DNA from: Uliginosibacterium aquaticum
GTDB lineage: Bacteria; Pseudomonadota; Gammaproteobacteria; Burkholderiales; Rhodocyclaceae
DNA: 64,000 bases
Direction: 5' to 3'
Assembly: GCF_012972705.2 (NCBI RefSeq)
Contig: NZ_JABCSC020000002.1
Span: 1 to 64,000, forward strand
A model generated the notes under the pieces. It was not told the DNA's origin. It did not search any database and worked only from the letters and a program-made list of their open reading frames with translations. Position numbers and translations under genes: made by a program. The stretch's first letter is position 1. Each line of letters begins with the position of its first letter. Positions 14,172 through 21,420 of this stretch are shown piece after piece.

Positions 14172-16751
14172 ATGCAGGACACGCCGCCCGCCGAACTCCC
14201 GCCCGACCTGCCGCCACCCAGCGTGGCGGATCTCGTGCGGGCCTATCATCGCCGCACCAAGCATCGCTTCGAGCGTTATGCCGCCGGCCCGGAAACGCTG
14301 GATTGGGACGATCAGCCGGCTGCTTTCCGCCATTTCGAGGGCGTCCGAAGCATTCCCTTGCCACTCGCTGAGCCGACGCAGCAGGGCGCGCTTGGCGAGG
14401 CCTTGCGGCGGCCCTTTGCAGCGCCCGTGACGCAGCATGTACCGTTTGATCTGGCCAGCCTGGGGGCTTGTCTGCATCTGGCGCTGGGCATCACGGCCTG
14501 GAAGCGCTATGGCCCGGATCGCTGGGCGGTGCGCGCCAATCCTTCCAGTGGCAACCTGCATCCGGTGGAGGCCTACCTGATCGCCTGCGACGTGCCGGGC
14601 CTCGCCAATGGTCTCTATCACTACGAACCCGAGCAGCATGCGCTGGAGTGCCGCGCCCGCCATCTTTCGACTGGCTCCCTGCCACCCGGTCTGCATATTG
14701 CACTGAGCTCGGTGATGTGGCGGGAAGCCTGGAAATACGGTGAGCGCGCCTTCCGCTATTGCCAGCTCGATACCGGCCACGCCATGGCGGCACTGCGCTA
14801 TGCCTGCGCTGCCATGGGCTGGAGCCTCACCGCACAGCCTCAGCTCGATAATCACCTGCTGGCCAGCGTACTGGGCCTCGATCGGCTGGCAGACTTTCCC
14901 GCCCGCCGTGCGCAGGCGACCGAACTGGAGGAAGCCGAAGTACTGCTCAGCCTCGGCTTGGATAACTCACCCGCCCCAGTGCCCACGGCTCGTGCCCTGC
15001 GTGCAGCCAGCAGTTCAGCGGTTTGGATGGGAACGGCCAGCAGCATCGATCGCCACCCGATGTATCACTGGCCGGTGATCGCGGAAGTGGCAGCGCTGAC
15101 CCGCGAAGCCCTGTGCACCACGGCACGCCAGAGCAGCCTGGCCTTGCCGCCCGGGCAGGGCGGTGAGCACGAAGATGCGGCCTCAGGGAAGGGCCCGGGC
15201 TTTGCCGAAGTGGTGCTTGGGCGGCGCAGCGCGCAGCACTTCGATCCGGCTTTCCGCATGCCACGCACCGCCTTCATGCACCTGATGAGTCGCCTCATGG
15301 CGCAACCGGCGGCCCCCTGGGATGTGCTGCCAGCCGTATGGGAAATGCATCTGCTGCTTTTCGTGCACCGAGTTGAAGATTTGCCCTGCGGAGCCTATCT
15401 GCTCACCCGGGGGAAGGCCGGCAATGCCCTGCAGCAGCGCCTGAACCAGCACTACACCCTGAGTCCAGTCGCAGGCCTGCCGCCCGGCCTGGATCTGCAA
15501 CTCATCGCGGCCATGGAGGCGCCCGCTTTGCAGCGCCTCGCGCGCAGCCTGCATTGCCATCAGGACATCGCCGCCCACGCCAGCTTCGCGCTGGGCATGC
15601 TGTGCGAATTCGACCCGGCGCTGGAAGCCAGCCCCGCAAGCTACCGGGAGCTTTTCCGCCAGGCGGGTCTGCTCGGTCAGGTGCTGTATCTCGAAGCAGA
15701 GGCTATGGGCCTGCGTGGCACCGGAATCGGCTGCTATTTCGACGATGCGGTGCACGAGATGCTGGGCCTTGAAGACACGCATTACCAATCCCTCTACCAC
15801 TTCACTGTCGGCAAGCCACGGCTGGACGAGCGCATCGAGACACTCGCCGCCTATGCCGACAGGGAAACGGCCGTTTCAACCGCCCCCAACGTCACAGCAG
15901 AGCCCATCATGAGCACCACGGAAGAAGCCTCTCCGGAAATGTCCCCCCGATTTCAGCGCATCAGCGCCCAGCGCGCTGCCGAGCTGATCCAGCGCCATCG
16001 CCAGGCCAGCCCACCGACCCTGGCACTGTTCGATACACGTGATCGCATGAGCTTCGACGCGGGTCATATTGCCGGCGCCCAGTTTCTCAGTGACGCCAGC
16101 TTTGGCCAGATCATGGCCGGCCTGCCGCGCAGCACACCGATCATGCTGTACTGCTTCCGTGGCAATGCCAGCCAGACCTGGGCCGGCATGTTCGCGGATT
16201 TCCGCTACACCGAGGTGTATAGCGTCGATGGCGGCCACGATGCGCTGGCGGCGGCGCTGGCGCAGCCCGCAGCGCCCGTACCAGCAGGCCCGCCCGGTGA
16301 GCTCAGCGCGTCATTGCGCAATTTTCTCAGCGCCCGCGGCTTCACACCGGAGAAGCTCAACGAAGCCCGCGAACATGGGCTTACGCCACTGATGCATGCC
16401 GCCTGGCGCGGGGAGGTGGCCTTGCTCCGCGAGCTGATCGCGCTGGGTGCCGACGTGCAGTGCCGTAATGCCGATGGCAACACCGCTGTCTGGCTGGCCT
16501 GTGTGGCGGCGAGCGAAGAGGCTGTGCGCGCATTGGCCGAAGCCGGCGCGCAGCTCGATAGCCGTAACGACACCGGTGCTACCGCGCTGATGTACTGCGC
16601 CTCCAGTGCCAAGCCCGCGATGCTGGCTCTGCTGCTCGAGCTTGGCGCCGATCCAATGGTGACGAACTTTGACGATGCGCGTGCCGTGGATCTGTGTGCC
16701 AGCCTCGAGTGCCTGAATCTGCTGCGCCATACCGCCGATTTGCCCACCTGA
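14172..16751 (+). CDS. Nitroreductase-nitroreductase-rhodanese-ankyrin fusion (SagB/ThcOx-type)
   Basis: An 859-residue multidomain protein. Residues about 30-300 form a SagB-type flavin oxidoreductase domain (RANPSSGNLHPVEAYL and GLYHYEPEQHALE). A second, divergent nitroreductase-like domain covers about 300-570, ending in GIGCYFDDAVHEMLGL. Residues 580-700 form a rhodanese domain with its catalytic Cys661 in the YCFRGNAS loop. Residues 735-850 contain three ankyrin repeats (TPLMHAAWRGEVALL, AVWLACVAASEEAV, ALMYCASSAKPAML). SagB-type domains oxidise azolines in peptide maturation, but no peptide-cyclising partners are seen here. The start is ATG 14172, one base after the Ohr-like stop; a TTG at 14148 would overlap it. 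An internal ATG at 15909 could permit separate expression of the rhodanese-ankyrin part. Confidence 0.8.
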   Translation: MQDTPPAELPPDLPPPSVADLVRAYHRRTKHRFERYAAGPETLDWDDQPAAFRHFEGVRSIPLPLAEPTQQGALGEALRRPFAAPVTQHVPFDLASLGACLHLALGITAWKRYGPDRWAVRANPSSGNLHPVEAYLIACDVPGLANGLYHYEPEQHALECRARHLSTGSLPPGLHIALSSVMWREAWKYGERAFRYCQLDTGHAMAALRYACAAMGWSLTAQPQLDNHLLASVLGLDRLADFPARRAQATELEEAEVLLSLGLDNSPAPVPTARALRAASSSAVWMGTASSIDRHPMYHWPVIAEVAALTREALCTTARQSSLALPPGQGGEHEDAASGKGPGFAEVVLGRRSAQHFDPAFRMPRTAFMHLMSRLMAQPAAPWDVLPAVWEMHLLLFVHRVEDLPCGAYLLTRGKAGNALQQRLNQHYTLSPVAGLPPGLDLQLIAAMEAPALQRLARSLHCHQDIAAHASFALGMLCEFDPALEASPASYRELFRQAGLLGQVLYLEAEAMGLRGTGIGCYFDDAVHEMLGLEDTHYQSLYHFTVGKPRLDERIETLAAYADRETAVSTAPNVTAEPIMSTTEEASPEMSPRFQRISAQRAAELIQRHRQASPPTLALFDTRDRMSFDAGHIAGAQFLSDASFGQIMAGLPRSTPIMLYCFRGNASQTWAGMFADFRYTEVYSVDGGHDALAAALAQPAAPVPAGPPGELSASLRNFLSARGFTPEKLNEAREHGLTPLMHAAWRGEVALLRELIALGADVQCRNADGNTAVWLACVAASEEAVRALAEAGAQLDSRNDTGATALMYCASSAKPAMLALLLELGADPMVTNFDDARAVDLCASLECLNLLRHTADLPT

Positions 16752-16777
16752 TACGCAGTACCGCAAGGAGAAGCACC

Positions 16778-17224
16778 ATGAGTGACTTGCTGCAAACCAA
16801 CCGCGTGATCCTGGCGCATTTCGATTCCTACAGCGCCGCCTTGCTGTTCGCACGCTGGGAGCATGGCCTGCTGGGTCCGGCCGCACTGCCAGTCACGGCA
16901 ACGCCGGCGGCGGCTCCCGCACAGATCGCGCCTGAGCATCAAGGCGCGGCGGTGCTCCAAGCTGCAATCGTGCATTACGGTCTGAATCCGGCTGAAGTCA
17001 CCCGCATGGAGGATTTCGATGCCTGGTATCAGGAAGAGGGCCAGCTGATCCGTGTGCATGTGCTGCGCTTTACCGGCTTCGAAGCGCCGGTGGAGCTGAT
17101 CGCAGAGCAGGGCGGTGTCATGCGCGCCATCAGTGCCCTGCGCGGCGCCGCGATGAGCGAGCTACTCTTGCTGCGCGAGGTTTTCAATATCCTGGTCGGC
17201 GGCGCCCAGCGCGCCACGACCTAA
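16778..17224 (+). CDS. Hypothetical protein between fusion gene and flavodoxin
   Basis: A 148-residue soluble protein beginning MSDLLQTNRVILAHFDSYSA, with a proline/alanine-rich linker (about residues 38-52) and a C-terminal helical region (AMSELLLLREVFNILVGG). I do not recognise the family. The start at 16778 has AAGGAG 7-12 bases upstream. It lies 26 bases after the fusion gene and 18 bases before the flavodoxin gene, so it is almost certainly co-transcribed with them. The dominant DAWYQEEGQLIRVHVLRFTGFEAPV region suggests an alpha/beta fold. No metal-binding motif is present. Confidence 0.6.
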   Translation: MSDLLQTNRVILAHFDSYSAALLFARWEHGLLGPAALPVTATPAAAPAQIAPEHQGAAVLQAAIVHYGLNPAEVTRMEDFDAWYQEEGQLIRVHVLRFTGFEAPVELIAEQGGVMRAISALRGAAMSELLLLREVFNILVGGAQRATT

Positions 17225-17242
17225 TCAGCAAGGGGCTGGATC

Positions 17243-17809
17243 ATGAGCAGAATCGGCATTTTCTTCGGCACCGAAACCGGCACGACGCGCCTGATTGCCA
17301 AGAAACTTCACAAACTGCTGGGCGACGAGATCGCCGACAAGCCGCTCAATGTCAATCGGATAGCGCCTGCCCAGATGCTGGCGTACGACTGTTTGCTGCT
17401 TGGCACACCCAGCTATGGCGTGGGGCAGATTCCCGGGCGCAGCGCGGGCTGCCTCGAATCGAGCTGGGAAGAGTTTCTCGCCGAGCTGCCGGAGGACCTT
17501 AGCCTCGCCGGCAAGCGGATCGCCTTCTTCGCGCTCGGCGCCCAGGAACGCTATGCCGAGCGTTTCGCGAGTTCGCTGCGACTCGTGCATGACGCATTCA
17601 AGAAGCGGGGTGCCGAAATCGTCGGCCAATGGAGCACCGAAGGCTATGTGTTCGAGCATTCGGCTTCAGTGGAAGATGGAAAATTTCTCGGCCTGATTCT
17701 TGATCAGCGCACCCAGAGCCAGCTCACCGATACGCGCCTCGCGGCCTGGCTGGAAGAGTTGAGGCCCTTGCTGCTGGAGAAGATTGCGCTTGAGGGTATG
17801 ACGAACTAG
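17243..17809 (+). CDS. Flavodoxin (NifF-like), first copy
   Basis: A 188-residue long-chain flavodoxin. The FMN phosphate loop is FFGTETGTTR at residues 7-16, and the isoalloxazine loops are around GTPSYGVGQIPGR and FALGAQERYAERF. Long-chain flavodoxins carry electrons to nitrogenase under iron limitation or nif induction. The start at 17243 has AAGGGG 9-14 bases upstream. A second flavodoxin is encoded at 40780-41328; this one differs in the loop near 55-62 and has an extra C-terminal helix. It ends the operon that begins with the Ohr-like gene. Confidence 0.85.
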   Translation: MSRIGIFFGTETGTTRLIAKKLHKLLGDEIADKPLNVNRIAPAQMLAYDCLLLGTPSYGVGQIPGRSAGCLESSWEEFLAELPEDLSLAGKRIAFFALGAQERYAERFASSLRLVHDAFKKRGAEIVGQWSTEGYVFEHSASVEDGKFLGLILDQRTQSQLTDTRLAAWLEELRPLLLEKIALEGMTN

Positions 17810-17844
17810 CACGCGTTATTTGAGGCAAGGTAAATCAAAGAGTG

Positions 17845-17870
17845 ATCAAGCCCGCAGCAAGGGGCTTGAT
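17845..17870 (+). terminator. Hairpin after the flavodoxin gene
   Basis: ATCAAGCCC (17845-17853) pairs with GGGCTTGAT (17862-17870); a second small hairpin, CCATCAATTGATGG, follows at 17874. No T-run is present, so the hairpin may be a barrier or processing element rather than a strict intrinsic terminator. Confidence 0.4.
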
Positions 17871-18313
17871 GCGCCATCAATTGATGGTGGATCACCCGTT
17901 CTGAAATAGCATGCTCACGCTGCTGTTGATATGATCTCAGCGTATTGGATGCCATGATCAGTCGGCGGCAATCGGCCACAAGCGGACGATCAGGTTTGCG
18001 GCTTCAAAGCAGCCGTTCAACGCACCGAAACTGAAATCTGTAGAGTGAGGTTTTTGTCGATTCTGTTAATGCTGTTCATCTTTACAGCGGAATCGTGGAG
18101 AGCCGCTCTGGAAGCCAATCTTCGCTGGTCGGTCGTGCCATGTTAGGGAGCACGCGCCGATGTTAGGCGGCAAAACTGATCCCTATAACACGTTGGGCCT
18201 CTTGAGCTTATGACGCAGTTTCTTCGTTGGTCGTGTTCTTCGGTAGCCGTGTCACCACGGCTGACTTTGGTTTGCCTACGCTCCACAGCTCCGACAAGGG
18301 CACCCCGGTAATC
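17871..18313. other. Non-coding left end of the second cassette array
   Basis: No convincing gene. Integron core-like sequences occur at 18142-18148 (GTTAGGG), 18162-18168 (GTTAGGC), 18183-18189 (CTATAAC) and 18192-18198 (GTTGGGC), but no complete attC palindrome is obvious. This may be a decayed recombination site or an eroded first cassette. No integrase gene is present. Confidence 0.4.
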
Positions 18314-18601
18314 ATGCTTGCCCTACTTACGTTCTTTCCGACTATCGTTGCCGTCCTCGTTCTCGGGCTGTCCTTTACATTCGGCCACCCTGTCGAGTTG
18401 GGCCAAGTTGGGTGGCTAATTTCCGAAGCTCAGGCAGTGTTTCTTGCAATTGGCGCTGTCGCAATACTCTTGTCGCGGAAGTCTGCTCGTCCGCTGCCTC
18501 CTTGGCGGGCTATCGCAAATCTCTGGGTGGGGCGTGTCTTGGCCGCATCTGCGATCTTCTACCTTATTGCGTTCGCTCTAGTTACTTACCATGGCCCGTA
18601 A
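18314..18601 (+). CDS. Small membrane protein of unknown function (cassette)
   Basis: A 95-residue integral membrane protein with three probable transmembrane segments: residues 4-25 (LLTFFPTIVAVLVLGLSFTF), 36-54 and 74-92. It ends ALVTYHGP. Between segments two and three lies a basic loop (SRKSARPLPPW). I do not recognise it. The start at 18314 opens the first hydrophobic segment; a longer in-frame reading from 18227 adds 29 residues without a visible ribosome site. It lies in the second cassette array, ahead of the attC at 18616-18682. Confidence 0.5.
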   Translation: MLALLTFFPTIVAVLVLGLSFTFGHPVELGQVGWLISEAQAVFLAIGAVAILLSRKSARPLPPWRAIANLWVGRVLAASAIFYLIAFALVTYHGP

Positions 18602-18615
18602 GCAAAGCAATCGAG

Positions 18616-18682
18616 GCCCAACCCATCATTCCACCGGACCTGCGCGAAAAGCCGCGCAGGCCGGTGAATTCAAACGTTAGGG
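18616..18682 (+). other. attC site
   Basis: Left core GCCCAAC (18616-18622) and right core GTTAGGG (18676-18682). The long arms CACCGGACCTGCGCG and CGCGCAGGCCGGTG form a nearly perfect stem. It closes the cassette carrying the gene 18314-18601 and leads into the gene at 18691. Confidence 0.85.
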
Positions 18683-18690
18683 CTCAAAGC

Positions 18691-19125
18691 ATGGGCGCCA
18701 TGTATTCGGTTTATCCCTTGACCGCGGAAATCAAGCCTTGGCTTGATGAAATGTCTGTCGAGTACCCGCCAAGTCCAGAAGGGCGCAATCCGCACCTTGC
18801 GGAAATACAATCTGCACTCGCCCAACTCGAAGGCTATTCCATCAAAGCCCTCACTGCCGAGGTCGGAAAGACCTGGCAGGCCCTCCTAGAGAGCACGCAA
18901 GGGCCAGAAGAAAATGGCTGGACACTTCTCAGCATCATCCAGGTAACCGATGGCCCCAATGACTTCTACTTTGAGAAAGGCTGGCCTGATCTGATCGTGA
19001 AAATCATGCATCTCATCAGCAGTTTCACCGGGCCGTTGGTTCTTATTTGCGATGCAGGTGACCCACCCCTAGTTGTTAGTGCTGATGCCGATCCTTCTGC
19101 CTTATATGAGGCGTGGGGCACATGA
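18691..19125 (+). CDS. Cassette gene of unknown function
   Basis: A 144-residue acidic protein beginning MGAMYSVYPLTAEIKPWLDE and ending ALYEAWGT. Predicted alternating helices and strands (GWTLLSIIQVTDGPNDFYFEKGWPD, GPLVLICDAG) suggest a soluble alpha/beta protein. No family is recognised. It starts 8 bases after the attC right core, as is usual for cassettes, and ends where the next attC begins (19127). No ribosome site is obvious; translation may rely on leaderless or upstream-coupled initiation. Confidence 0.65.
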   Translation: MGAMYSVYPLTAEIKPWLDEMSVEYPPSPEGRNPHLAEIQSALAQLEGYSIKALTAEVGKTWQALLESTQGPEENGWTLLSIIQVTDGPNDFYFEKGWPDLIVKIMHLISSFTGPLVLICDAGDPPLVVSADADPSALYEAWGT

Positions 19126-19126
19126 A

Positions 19127-19213
19127 CCCTAACATGGCGCTCAACCCCGCTCCTTTCAGTCGCTGGACGCTGCGCGATAGAGCCGCGCAGCGCCGGTTAG
19201 CTCTACGTTAGGC
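19127..19213 (+). other. attC site
   Basis: CCCTAAC (19127-19133) and GTTAGGC (19207-19213). The arms GGCGCTCAACC and GGTTAGCTC and a GCTGCGCG/CGCGCAGC stem form the palindrome. Its right arm CCGGTTAGCTCTACGTTAG is identical to that of the attC at 1284-1333. Confidence 0.85.
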
Positions 19214-19243
19214 CAGGCCAAGTGCATACCACGAATTCAAACA

Positions 19244-19948
19244 ATGAAACATAATAATGAACTTTCTTTCCTGCAAGGAAGTGCTGTTGTTTTTCTGTCC
19301 ATTTCCGTGGCTTACGTAATCCATGAAATATTTCCAATCATTGATATTGGAAATTTATCAATTATTTTTTTGATAGTATTTTTTCTATTTAGATTAATCT
19401 TCATGCTGTCCAGCAAAAGAATACGAGAGTCGAGAGGGATGCCGACTCGAGATCACAAGGATATTAATAAAACTATAAAAATAAGACATCCTTTGGATGG
19501 TGCAATAGGTGGCCCAGTTATAACTGCAATACTTGCATATATTTTGTTTTATCCAGAAATGATTGGCTTATCACTCGCTGATGCACCAACACCCGAGATA
19601 TATTTAATTGTTTTTTTAACATTCCTTCCTGGGGTTTTAGGGGGCTGTGCGATGATTAACTGTCGAACATCCATAGAGCTTACAAGAAATGAAATAAAAA
19701 TATTTAGACCGAAAAGAAATAGAAAGACAATCCACCTGTCTGACATTAATGACTTATTTGTGCCGCCAAAAGACCCGACCCCGATTTCATACGAGCCTGG
19801 TTCTTGCGAGCCTGATTTATTAATAATTCATTTAAGCATCTCTGGGGCTGCGGAAGAGATAAATTTTGCCGGTCTCAATAGAAGCGCAGATGATTTTGCT
19901 GCAGATATTTCTATGCGTATAGAGGCTTTAAATGACTATCGAGCCTAA
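19244..19948 (+). CDS. AT-rich multi-pass membrane protein (cassette)
   Basis: A 234-residue membrane protein with four probable transmembrane segments: residues 10-30, 36-56, 83-103 and 112-134, followed by a charged cytosolic domain (about 140-234, with RNEIKIFRPKRNRKTIHL). Its codons are distinctly AT-rich against the GC-rich surroundings, a sign of recent transfer. No family is recognised. The start ATG at 19244 follows the attC right core by about 30 bases. The stop (19946-19948) overlaps the left core of the next attC. Confidence 0.75.
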   Translation: MKHNNELSFLQGSAVVFLSISVAYVIHEIFPIIDIGNLSIIFLIVFFLFRLIFMLSSKRIRESRGMPTRDHKDINKTIKIRHPLDGAIGGPVITAILAYILFYPEMIGLSLADAPTPEIYLIVFLTFLPGVLGGCAMINCRTSIELTRNEIKIFRPKRNRKTIHLSDINDLFVPPKDPTPISYEPGSCEPDLLIIHLSISGAAEEINFAGLNRSADDFAADISMRIEALNDYRA

Positions 19949-20035
19949 CCATTTCGTCGAGAGGGACGTCCGCAAGCTGCGCTTGCGGTTCCCTCCGCCT
20001 GCGGCTCCGGCCGCCCCTCACGTCAAACGTTATGC
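19943..20035 (+). other. attC site
   Basis: GCCTAAC (19943-19949) and GTTATGC (20029-20035). The arms contain CAAGCTGCGCTTGCGG and GGTTCCCTCCGCCTGCGG, closely like the sites at 104-197 and 766-858. The right core contains the ATG of the next gene. Confidence 0.9.
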
Positions 20036-20586
20036 CTAGCGATACTCGATCCGCCGAAATATCAAAGCAGCACGTCAAACAACTCTCTCGCCTTATCGGT
20101 TTAGAGTTTTGGCGCATCTATGCCAGTCCATTTGAAGTCGACTCCCGAGAAGGCATTCTTCGGTCATTCTGGGTTGGTATTCCAGCTTCTGAACGCAGTA
20201 TTCTCGTGATAAAGAACGAAAATTATTTCGTAACGCAGAACGTGCTGCTCAATTATTTCGACATAACAGTCACAGAAGAATCGTGGAAGCCTGAGACACC
20301 TCAGGAGCAGTCTTGGTCTTTTCTACATGTTGTACACAAAGATGGCTCCGCCTCACCAATCCTGAGGTCGATTGAAATATATGAGGAAACTTCCGAGGAC
20401 GAAAACATTCTCGGCGATAGAGATACTGTGACTTACGACAAGGCCCTCTTATTTTGCGCGGACAACGATTTGCGCATCTGCGTACGACTAGAGGACACAA
20501 TTGCAGCTAGATTTGAGATCTTGATAAATGCCGATCAAATTCGAATGGGTCTGTCTGGCCTCTCCAAGAGAAATACAATCGCATAA
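20032..20586 (+). CDS. Cassette gene of unknown function
   Basis: A 184-residue soluble acidic protein beginning MPSDTRSAEISKQHV. Its ATG (20032) lies inside the attC right core GTTATGC, and its stop TAA (20584-20586) lies inside the left core of the next site, so the whole cassette is coding. Alternating strands (FWVGIPASERSILVIKNENYF, QSWSFLHVVHKDGS) suggest an alpha/beta fold. I recognise no family. Its codon use is less GC-rich than that of neighbouring nif genes. Confidence 0.7.
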   Translation: MPSDTRSAEISKQHVKQLSRLIGLEFWRIYASPFEVDSREGILRSFWVGIPASERSILVIKNENYFVTQNVLLNYFDITVTEESWKPETPQEQSWSFLHVVHKDGSASPILRSIEIYEETSEDENILGDRDTVTYDKALLFCADNDLRICVRLEDTIAARFEILINADQIRMGLSGLSKRNTIA

Positions 20587-20670
20587 CAAGTCCGTCAACG
20601 GGACGCCAAACTGCTGCGCAGTTTGGTTCCCTCCGCTGCGCTCCGGCGCCCGTTACGTCCAACGTTGAAC
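20581..20670 (+). other. attC site
   Basis: GCATAAC (20581-20587) and GTTGAAC (20664-20670), with arms CGGGACGCCAAACTGCTGC and GCAGTTTGGTTCCCTCC. Immediately after it, TGAACGTCTGCTTTCCG (20666-20682) repeats a sequence found at 1467-1482 beside the first array. Confidence 0.85.
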
Positions 20671-20723
20671 GTCTGCTTTCCGAGAGACTGAGCGTCCGCA
20701 CGGGGTCGAAAGCTGCTCAGCGG

Positions 20724-20795
20724 AGTGCGCAGATACCGCCAGCGCGGTCATCCAGTGAGCCCTGCAGGCGCTCGCGGATGACCCAATTGCGCACT
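20724..20795. repeat. Nested inverted repeat at the array border
   Basis: Outer arms AGTGCGC (20724-20730) and GCGCACT (20789-20795) enclose inner arms GGTCATCC (20746-20753) and GGATGACC (20776-20783). This long stem lies between the last attC and the gene 20844-21350. It may be a bidirectional terminator or a leftover recombination site. Confidence 0.5.
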
Positions 20796-20843
20796 AGGGC
20801 AATGAAGCCACCGTTGACCCTGGGTTTGGGACCGTTCGGCGTT

Positions 20844-21350
20844 TCAGATGAGCTGACAGCCTGCTTCGAGCAGACGCGGGATGGCGTGAATCTCGCAGTC
20901 CAGGCCTACTTCGTCGAGCACCTGTTCGGCGGCGACCGGGCTGGCAAAAACGTATTGCCAGATGCTGCCTTCGCCAGCGTGCTCGAACCAGTTGCCCTCG
21001 GGCTGCCGGTGCAGCAGGCCCAGCACATAGCCTGCGCCTGCGAGACGCAGGCCGGCGCGCCCCATGTCGGCCTCGAAGGCGGTGTATTGCCCGCCCTCGA
21101 GTTCGGCGATGATTTCCCAGGCATGTGCTTCGTCGGTGACTTGCTGGTAGTCCTGCACCGGATCGCTGGCCGCGCGGCCGAGCGTTTCGCCACGCCCGGC
21201 GATACAGGCCTGCATCAGTGCCGCCAGGGAGGCTGCTGCCTGCGCCTGAAGGCCGTCGATGGCCAGCACACAATTGTCATCCTGGTCAAAAGCGTAGAGA
21301 TGTACGCCGGTGGCGTTTTCGATGGCCTGTACGGTGACGATGCTGGGCAT
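20844..21350 (-). CDS. Hypothetical soluble protein
   Basis: A 168-residue protein beginning MPSIVTVQAIENATGVHLY and ending LEAGCQLI. The middle contains EGGQYTAFEADMGRAGL, LGLLHRQPEGNW and a QYVFASPVAAEQVLDEVGLDC helix-strand pattern. Three cysteines are present (about residues 27, 50 and 154) with no clear metal motif. No family is recognised. The start at 21350 is preferred over one 12 codons upstream. It lies between the second cassette array and the GNAT/DUF938 gene, transcribed toward the array. Confidence 0.55.
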   Translation of the reverse strand: MPSIVTVQAIENATGVHLYAFDQDDNCVLAIDGLQAQAAASLAALMQACIAGRGETLGRAASDPVQDYQQVTDEAHAWEIIAELEGGQYTAFEADMGRAGLRLAGAGYVLGLLHRQPEGNWFEHAGEGSIWQYVFASPVAAEQVLDEVGLDCEIHAIPRLLEAGCQLI

Positions 21351-21420
21351 GGTGCGGCTCCTGTGAGAGATGCCTTCTTCTAGCAAGATCCGAACCGCGT
21401 CGGGCTACAGCCTTGGCGGC

